Source of the DNA: Bryoerythrophyllum caledonicum
Lineage: Eukaryota; Streptophyta; Bryopsida; Pottiales; Pottiaceae
Assembly (NCBI GenBank): GCA_963971425.1
Contig: OZ020515.1
Span: 38,297,198 to 38,361,197, forward strand
Direction of reading: 5' to 3'
Length of the DNA stretch: 64,000 bases
The first letter of the stretch is position 1; every line of letters begins with the position of its first letter. Position numbers and translations under genes: made by a program. Under the pieces are notes generated by a model. It saw only the letters and a list, made by a program, of their open reading frames with translations. It made no database searches and was not told the DNA's origin. Of the stretch, positions 56,113-64,000 are shown piece after piece.

Positions 56113-57867
56113 ATGTCAAAGTTCTTGCGAGTAGATTTCAAGATACAACCATGGGGCTGCGCCAGGGTAGAAGGTATCGATATGATTGCCAGCCTTAGTG
56201 TGGAGAATGTGGATTCTCTTGGTGGAGGTATTAAAGATGTGGTGGCAGTGTCGCATGTCTGGGGTGATGCGCAATGCCTAGTGGAGAATGTGAAAGGTGC
56301 ATCTCATGCAATCAAGATAAGTAGCCGAGAGAAGATGGAGCGGATCTTGAACATTGCTAAAAGTAGAGGGTGGGAAAATTTGTGGCTGGACAACATTTGT
56401 ATCAACCAGGAGGATCCCGATGAGAGGTCGAGGGAAGTCATGAAAATGGGTTCTGTGTAGCGGGACACCATAGCAACGTTGGTCTTGTTGGACAGTACAC
56501 ACTCAGAGATCCTGGCCTCGGCCATGGATATACTATTGCGTTTCCCCGGAGAGGTTGAATCGACATTACTCGATGAAGAAATGAGAGATGGTGGTTGGGA
56601 GAGGCTTCTCGAATTGTGCATAGAGTTTGGAGATGATAAGTGGTATGAGCGGCTATGGACGGTGCAAGAATGTGCATTAGCTTCGACGATATACATGGCC
56701 CCTGTTGACGGAGACATTGCTTACGATGTCTCTTGGTTCAGAAAGTGCAAGAGTATCTTTTTAAAACTAAATGAATTTGCTAGTAATCTTATTCATAGTT
56801 TGAATGACGACGGGTTGAATCGAATACGGATCATGCACAATTTCATTCGTAGATGGGTAGTTGATGCAGAAATGAGTATGTGGGGAGCCCTAGCAAACTC
56901 CCAATATGCCAAATGCAGTGTGGCAAAGGACAGGGTGTATGGTGTTCTTGGCCTTATTCCTAAAGTGAAGATCACTCTTGCATATGATGAGACCTCTACT
57001 GAGGAGCTTGTTGTTACGATGATGAAGGAGTGCGTGAATAACCTCAAAGAAATGGATCTATTGCACATGGTTGGACCTAAGTTGAAGGAAATGGGGAAAT
57101 GTATGGTGCCAACTTGGGAATGTTTTCAAAGACATATCGCAAAATTATGTCATGGAGGTATTATCCATTCTGGCTTTTGCACATATGATGAGAACAAAGG
57201 ACTAATGGTGTCCTATCCTTTTGTCTTTGAAGCAAAAATTATTGCAGTGATAGAGCCAAAGCAATTGTATGGAGCGCCTGGTGGTTGGTTCCAGAGACAT
57301 TATAGATCATTGCAGGAGAAATTGCATGATGATCAGATGGTTGAACTTTTAAGAGGACAACTGGTTGCTTGTGACTCTAAAGAAGTAAATCAGGGAGGAA
57401 AGGAGTCCAAGGCTAGAGAATTACTCGAAGTATGGGCTCATCTTGCTTCATTACCTCCTAAGACTGTGATTACACATGTTCTCAAGGAAAAATATGGTTG
57501 GGATAAGGAGCAACAAAACCAATCTATTGAAGTATGGAGGAGGAGCCTGTATAAAGATGATAGGACTTATATTATAGGCATCACGAAAGACAACAATTGC
57601 CCTGACTTATGTTGTGAACGTACTTACATCTCTGCATTTCAATCCAATGCAGCAGTTGAAGATGATTTGAGAGTAGAAGACACTTTGTTGGTTGTGGATT
57701 ACGGGGGTTATTTCCTTAGTGGTGAGCATGTTCAATGGAGTAAATTACCTTTGATAGTAGCAAATCCAACGCAAGAAGGGGTGAAGTTCATTTCAACAAT
57801 TGTACTGGACAAGGAATTACTACACGAGGCCAAAGCATCCCTAAGAGATGAGATAACTATCATGTAG
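56113..57867 (+). pseudogene. HET-domain protein, copy 2 (interrupted)
   Basis: Same gene as 24307-26058 with the same start and end. All HET motifs are readable (VVAVSHVWG, LWLDNICINQEDPDERS, WYERLWTVQECALAS), but the frame is interrupted once inside the HET domain, about a fifth of the way along. The rest stays open. Changes relative to copy 1 are spread along the gene, with one codon gained near residue 423 (ACDSKEVNQGG against AIDDEINQGE). The long open remainder suggests that the interruption is recent. Confidence 0.85.
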
Positions 57868-58027
57868 CTCGTCAAGTTTCTTCATTTTAGATTGACTTCA
57901 CCATAGATTGGTTTTGTCAGTAGTTTATGTTCATGGTAAGGTATTTGGTTCTTATTCTCAAAATATCATTGGATTGGATGCTTGGTTGTATAGTTCATAT
58001 GTGTATAGTTTTTGTCTTTGATGGGGC

Positions 58028-58587
58028 AAGGGATAAGATCCCTTGCTTGTGTCCTGGTGCAAGACCTTATCTCGTGGATAATTTGTTAGAGGATACCATG
58101 TTCTGGAAATATCCTATCATGGAGATACTTTATCTAGAGATATAGTATCATGTCTAGGTGGCATCATAGGTGATATGTTGACTTTAATAAGTGCATATTT
58201 GATTGTCTTTGTTCATGTAATGAGACAAGTTCTTTTATATAGGAGACAAGTTGACTTTGTTTTGTACATATTGGAGGTATAGATTTGATATTTGTGTATT
58301 AATATTACCAGTGATAATGCTGACAATAGGAATATTTTAATTGGACAACTTGTTAATTTGGCCTAATGTTCCAAATTCATGAGCTATGCATTTTTAGTGT
58401 GGTTGGTATGGAAAACGATGTGGAAAGTGGAATCTTAGGAAGAATTAGTTGGATGAACATCATGTTTTGGTCATCAACATAGGAGATAGCAGATAAATAG
58501 TAGTGATGTTTACAATTGTTTTAGATATGAAAATTGCAATTTATATGAACATTGTGGCATTTTAACTTCTATTATATTTTAATGGTT
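58028..58587. other. spacer between modules B and A
   Basis: 560 bp of AT-rich DNA without a gene. In the other B-A locus this place is taken by the TPR/kinase island. Confidence 0.6.
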
Positions 58588-59714
58588 TGGAACTTATTAT
58601 GATTGAAACTTTAACAAAACCTTCATGCATTAGAAAGGCATAGAGAATGCATGTAGCAATTCAAAGCCTTTCAAAAATGGAAATTTGACTTTAGCATAGG
58701 AATTTTCATCATCTCACAGGGCTTTAAGAGATCTTGTATGCACTATTTGGACTCCATCATCTTCGTGCAGGATACTTGTTCTCCTAAACAGTTTTAGCTA
58801 AAGACTTATCCATACTTCCTAGAAAACATGTATTTTTAGTGAAAATACTCAAATGGTTCCTTTAAGAATACAATAATTAATCATGGATGCAAATGTGAAC
58901 TTCAAAAGAAAATATATAGATATGAGAGAACAATTAATATTTTATGTTATATTAATAATTTGTGAATATGAAAAATATAGATAAAATAAGAATGTTGTCC
59001 AAGAATACAATAAGAACTTAATTAAAATTCAATAAAGATGAAGATGAAGGTTATGAAAGAGGATTATAGGTCCTCCAAAATTTGAAAGTCTTTCTATCTA
59101 GAGTCTGGTTTAGGGTTTGAATTAAGGGTTAAGGGTTAAAGGTTAAGAATTAAGGGCTAAGGGTTAAGGATTCAGGGCTAAGGGTTTAGGGTTAAGGGTT
59201 AAGGGTTAAGGGTTTAGGGTTTAGGGTTACATGGGTATTCTAGAGGAAGTTGAGTTTTTATTTTAGAATTTTGACTTGACCTACCCTCCATTATTGGGGT
59301 CTACGAATCCTGGGGCGCTGTTATTTTTCTCTACAAGTTTTTCAATTGTGAGATATTGAGGGTTTGACTTGGCTTAAAATAGTTGACTATTTTTGTAAAA
59401 TGATTATTTTTGAATTCTGATGATACATACCTCCACTAATTTGATTGTTCTGAATTCAACGGTGTATTTACTTTTGACAAATCATGAAGTTGAAATTTTG
59501 ACCTTGACTTTGACTTTGACTTTGATTTTTTAAACTCTTACAATTACTTTTAGGGGCACTTTTAGCTTTCACTTTTACTTTCATGACTTTAGGGTTTACA
59601 TGGGTGTCCTAGAGCATTTTGACTTTTTATTATGGGGATTTGATTGTATCTATAGGTAGCAGCTCCAGGAATGGAGTGCATTACTGGTTACCCGGTTACA
59701 CTATTCTACACTGT

Positions 59715-59732
59715 GGTTACACCGGTGTAACC
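59715..59732. other. palindromic junction 6a
   Basis: Perfect GGTTACACCGGTGTAACC before the foldback and MASYIY cassette of copy 3, equivalent to junction 3. Confidence 0.8.
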
Positions 59733-60697
59733 CATCGTTTGTAAATGCACGCCGACTTTTGATAAAGCACAGTTTTATCTGCCCACGCTCTCGGCGTCAA
59801 AATGTAGATTCCGGGAGTGTACATAAGTTTCTCATCCGACCCAGTGCGGATGAGTTATGCACGGATGAAGTTTTGGGGCCCAAAACTTCATCCGCTGATT
59901 TCTCATCTGTACGGCGTCGGATGATCAAGTGCCACATCTTTCCGGAGAGCCCTTGCAATGCTCTACAGCGTAGAGGGGAGAATATTTGCAGCCCAGATGT
60001 CGAATCCAAGGGGCAGCATCTACGGGTGTCCGAGGTTTAGGCCTTGTGTAGGGTCCACTCAAGATAACGATACTTGGGGGTGGACCGGGTTGATCCCATC
60101 AACCCTTTGGTTACAAAGCCTCCACTTGCACCATGTTTGTGAGACCAGGTTGAAGAGTTAGAAGGAAAAAAGTCACAAGAGGGGAGAAAGAGGAGAACTT
60201 GGGAGATATGAAGAGAAAGCAAGGCGCATGGAAAGCGAAAAGAGAAAGGAGAGGAGAGAAGAAGGAGCAAGACAAAAGGAGGGGAAGAAATGCAAGTATA
60301 AAAAGAAAGAAATGGAGAGTTTAGGGTTTCGGGTTACATGGGTATTCTAGAGGAAGTTGAGTTTTTATTTTGGGATTTTGACTTGACCTATCCCCCCATT
60401 TTTGGGGTCTACAAGTTTTTCATTTGTGAGATATTGAGGGTTTGACTTGGCTTAAAATAATTAACATTTTTTGTAAACTGATAATTTTTGAATTTTGATG
60501 ATACATACCCCTACTAATTTGATTGTTCTGAATTCAATGGTGTACTTACTTTTTACAAATTATGAAGTTGAAATTTTGACTTTGACTTTCATTTTTTTAC
60601 TTTTACTTTTATTTTTGCAATGATATTATAAAAACATACAAAGTAGAAACCTTAAAATATTTTATAGATGATATTCTGGGATATTCTAAAATATATC

Positions 60698-62390
60698 ATG
60701 GCTTCATATATTTATGGGCAATGTGCGGAGCATAGAAGATACACAGAGGAGGAGTTTAGAGAGCTTGAGGATATTGTATATAGACCACCTATTATTGATA
60801 GGAGAAATGAAGCAGACCTGGATGTTGTACTAGAGCATCTAGTGGCACCAGAGGATGGTGTACCGATTTTACGACATCTTTTTCCTCGTACTCCATTTGT
60901 TCAGGTGGATGTGGATGAGCCACTTGTTGCATTTCCTGCACTTAACGGACCGCGTAGTGATCTGGTTGCACATGCTTAGGCCAACAACCCGGATTTAATG
61001 GATTTAGATGCGGTGTGTTTCATGATGCTGACAAGGGATTTGCCTATTTTATTTGGGAGCATGGCACGTCCTGCAAACCGGAAGGTTCACGTGCGAGACC
61101 ATATGGAGTTTGATGATTGGCTTCATGTCATCTCTGATCCTATTGTGGTGAGGTTTATGCTGGAGCAAATGAGCAGGAAAGGAATACATTTAAGAAAGAC
61201 CTTGTGAATGTTTTACGACGGGATTTTGGCTTGGCGTTGACTTGTAGCAGTGATAGTGTGTGTCTATCACGAAATCAAGTGAATATTCCTATTTCAGCCA
61301 TGGCAGAGGCGCTATATCATTTGGGTGCTCGAACATGTCCGGTTCAATTTTTTGGTATGAAGTAGGAGATCAAAGTTGTTGAGCCAATGGTTGATCGGTT
61401 TATTGATGGTTATCAAACAGGGATGGGAGCTACTGTTCCTCAAGGGATGAACAAATTTGACTATGGAGTTAGGTTTACAGGAGATAGATTGCAGCTCTTC
61501 AGATTCAGTGAGGCCCAAGTTCGAACTAAGAGATTTCGAGAGGGTGAGGTGCCTGAGATGTGTGGGGTGGAGGGGTTTGGGTCTTTGGAATTCAAGCCAA
61601 TCGTGCACCAAGCTATAGTGAAGGTGAAGCTATATCAGATATTATGCCATGAGCTTCTATCTCTGATACAGAAGCAACAATTGGATGACATGCCCGGGAC
61701 AGTCGCTACCATGCGCATCAGATTGCAGCAGATGCGGAATTTATTGGCACGGTGGGAGGCGATGCCACGAGTATCACTTGCAGACCATATTTTTGGCATC
61801 ACAGTTGAAGCCACTGTTGATACGGAGCGGGTGGTTGATGGATGTTGGTTGGTGAGCGAGTATGACCTCCTATGCATTGATGGTATTGAGCGCGTATTGG
61901 GAGGTTTATTCACTCGTATAGGGTGTACACTTGACATCTTTTCGAGAAGATGTCGGAGTAGATTTGATGATTTTGGAGCAGAAGTTCATGGAACTTATGC
62001 TCTTCCACCATCAGTTTGCCTTCAGAGCTCATTGACATTGGTTCGTCAAGCAATTGGTTGGAGTGGCAAGAACATGACGCGCCACCTCCGTGCAGCTAGA
62101 GCTTAAGAGATTGGAGAGCGTCGTCGATTGGAGATGGAAGCGGATGAGGGAGTTTTGTATGAGGAATGTATGCAGGACGATATCAATACCCGTATCTTGA
62201 TTCTTGACTGTCTCGAGAATGCACGTTGGTTTGTGTTTAATAAGATAACAGACCAAAATGTACCAGGTTTGATGCTCAAGGGGAGCAATGATAAGAGGTA
62301 TTTGAAGAAGAATGGTGTATATGATAATCGAGTTGGTGCAGCTCGGCACTTTGTTAATCTATACGTAGCAGGGACGCGAATGCACTGCAT
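60698..62390 (+). pseudogene. MASYIY frame, copy 3
   Basis: Third copy of the unknown frame, start ATG at 60698 (MASYIYGQCAEHRRYTEEEF). Broken by a few interruptions, more than copy 2. From about 61680 to 62390 it is almost identical to copy 2, closer than the 5' half, which suggests exchange between copies. Element fossil of unknown family. Confidence 0.55.
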
Positions 62391-62424
62391 TCTTGGTTAT
62401 CTGGTTACACCTTTTACAAAGGGG

Positions 62425-62442
62425 GGTTACACCGGTGTAACC
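62425..62442. other. palindromic junction 6b
   Basis: Perfect GGTTACACCGGTGTAACC between the MASYIY frame and the spliced segment of copy 3, equivalent to junction 1. Confidence 0.8.
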
Positions 62443-62965
62443 AGCCCTTTGTAAATAGACGTAGTTTGGTCAGGAATGCACGTAGCCATCGCGCCTCTCC
62501 ACCCATCTCATCTGCGCCTTTCCGCCCTTCTCCTTCTTGCCTCTCTACGCCTCTGCGCGCCTATGTGCGCGTCTCCGCGTCGCTCCCGCCTGCGCGTCTC
62601 CCTGCGCGATCTCTTTTGCTGTTGTTGGAAGTTGGAAGTTGGAAGTTGGAGGGGTGAGTGACGGGGATGATTCTCGCAGGTCATCAGCGACTCAACTCTG
62701 ATTCCAAGAGCACAGTCCGCGCACTTCGTCCACGATTGGAGGCATTCAAGCGCAAATTCATACTTCAATCTGTTAGGGTTGCGCACTGCCCACTGCCCAC
62801 ACGAGCCTCTCTGTTCCGCTGCCCGCGAGCCTCCCCTTCTGGCCATCGTCATTGTCGTTGTTGCTTCCACCATCCCGTCCGTCTCTCACGCGTGCTCTCC
62901 GATGCGCTTCCGCGCGCCTCCATGACCCTTCTCTTGCCCCCTCCGCTTTAGTGCCCGCTTGTGCC

Positions 62966-63476
62966 ATGGTGCCCACTGAGGTTGAAGCCCTCCACCGGGG
63001 CTAGCTGCAAATCAAAGAAGCCTATCAATTTCAAAAAAAACCTTTTTTTGGTGTTGGGTTTTTCCCTTGCAGTATGAGCTTGCGCAATTTGAAAGTCGGA
63101 GTGATGAGACTTGGCACACTTTGGACTCAAAGACGTCTGAGACTGATGCCACAAGGGAGTACGTTTAGGGTTTAGGAGCTCAACTTCTGCAATCCAACAG
63201 CTTCTGCTTATTGTTGGGTCAAGGACTAGCTCTGGGGTTTGGAGGAGGAAATGGCGCAATTCCAGGGTGATCAAGTTGCGCTTCAACTTCAACTTGAATT
63301 GGACAGTGCCAATGTAAGAAGCTTCAGAATCTCCGAATTTCTTTGTGTTTTTTTGCCTAGGTTTTGTGTTCGAGTTGTGTCTGATTGATTTACTTATTGT
63401 TTCCAGATTAGGTTACATTTTTGCTTCTCGTTAATGCATGAACACTTTTGGTGCCGTAGATAACGGAGTGGGGGTG
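62966..63476 (+). pseudogene. spliced segment of module A, copy 3 (3'-truncated)
   Basis: MVPTEVEALHRG start at 62966 followed by a stop at 63003-63005, the YELAQFESRSDETWHTLD exon after cag at 63072, and MAQFQGDQVALQLQLELDSA near 63250. It is cut at 63480 by GC-rich DNA, so the coiled-coil exon is missing. Confidence 0.4.
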
Positions 63477-63499
63477 GCAGGGTTGTCATACTGGACGGA

Positions 63500-63885
63500 T
63501 GTCCGGTTCGCCCGTCCGTCCGGTTCGCCCGTCCAGTAGAGCTCTCGCCCGTCCGATACAGTCAATAGAGAGTTGACTTACCCGCAAGGTAAAATAGAGG
63601 CGACGTGGCAACCATGTTGGCACCACATTGCTGCCACATAGGACAAGGACATGTTTGAGTAGGGGCTGGGACTAATGCGAAGAGGGAGGTGGGGCGGAGA
63701 CGTCCCTGCCCTACCTGGGCAAAGGCAGAGACGTCCCCGCCCTACCCAACGTAGGGGTGGGGATGTCTCCACCCTTGCCCTATGTGGGTCAAAGACGTCC
63801 CCGCCCTTGCCTATGAAGGGGCGGGGACGTCTGTGCCTCTACTAGTGCAGGGGCGGGGACGTCTCTGCCCCTTCATGGGTTAGAT
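63500..63885. repeat. GC-rich repeats (gcccgtccg and ggggacgtctc families)
   Basis: 63513-63546 holds two 17-bp units of gtccggttcgcccgtcc and a third partial. From 63692 to 63875 'gacgtccccgccc' occurs in both orientations around GACGTC cores, about seven times. No gene is supported; the last 115 bp are AT-rich and plain. Confidence 0.7.
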
Positions 63886-64000
63886 TATAGTGTTTAAAGT
63901 TACAGTATATTGGTAGTAAAAGTTGTAGAATTTGGAGGGTGTACTACTTTAACTATCAATAGAGTCTTGGAAGATTTTTTTTGCTTTGAATTAGAGCGGT

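Larger units (their letters stand above)
53779..58027 (+). repeat. module B, copy 2
   Basis: Second copy of 21638-26215. It lacks the Harbinger-like MITE (empty site) and carries a telomere-like tract at 53998-54052. After 58027 it continues into unique DNA instead of the TPR gene. Confidence 0.92.
58588..63480 (+). repeat. module A, copy 3
   Basis: Starts at the same base as copy 2 and follows it through the telomere-like tract (59103-59228), leader repeats, junction (59715), foldback, MASYIY frame and junction (62425). It stops within the spliced segment at 'gggggtggca', where GC-rich DNA begins. Confidence 0.9.

Overview
The window looks like nuclear DNA of a plant, most likely a non-seed land plant (bryophyte or lycophyte grade). 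Evidence: TTTAGGG-type telomere-like tracts, GT-AG introns, Ty1/copia remains, a plant-type Raf-like kinase, and an NSUN-type RNA methyltransferase that reads like the plant At5g66180 group. Against this background sit two families better known from fungi: HET-domain genes and a subtelomere-type RecQ helicase. The species cannot be told from the sequence.

Most of the window is repeated modules. Module A (3590-8912, 31159-38216, 58588-63480) carries an AT-rich leader of about 0.36-kb repeats, an unrecognised reading frame beginning MASYIY, and a spliced segment with a coiled-coil end. Module C (17369-18911, 38217-39774) is a diverged relative of the second half of A. Module B (21638-26215, 53779-58027) carries telomere-like repeats, a small spliced gene and a HET-domain gene. 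The order B then A occurs twice. In one locus B and A are separated by 560 bp, in the other by a 4.9-kb island holding a kinesin-light-chain-like TPR gene and a Raf-like kinase gene. These two genes point at each other and each has lost its 5' end at a module boundary. A conserved palindromic junction (consensus GGGTTACACCGGTGTAACCC) lies at six places, at the cassette edges of A and C.

Region by region: 1-2285 unassigned with a 474-bp tandem duplication; 2430-3580 3' end of a copia fossil; 3590-8912 module A copy 1; 9717-12543 decayed NSUN methyltransferase gene; 12.5-17.4 kb mostly non-coding; 17369-18911 module C; 20206-21640 broken RecQ-like helicase (minus); 21638-26215 module B; 26216-31158 TPR/kinase island; 31159-39774 modules A and C in tandem; 40346-40543 a lone CK2-alpha exon (minus); 41852-45514 decayed FCP1-like phosphatase region (minus); about 47250-47966 LINE fragment; 48253-50330 decayed kinase-like gene (minus); 50550-52300 copia fossil (minus) with a nested insertion; 52.3-53.8 kb purine-rich repeats; 53779-58027 module B; 58588-63480 module A; then GC-rich repeats to the end.

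The only gene that looks whole and well supported is the HET-domain gene at 24307-26058. Nearly every other recognisable gene is truncated or interrupted. That fits a repeat-rich, possibly subtelomeric or pericentromeric graveyard in which HET, RecQ-like and telomere-like sequence lie together. Comparing module copies exposes two miniature DNA transposons with empty sites, and what looks like templated filler DNA at one palindromic junction.
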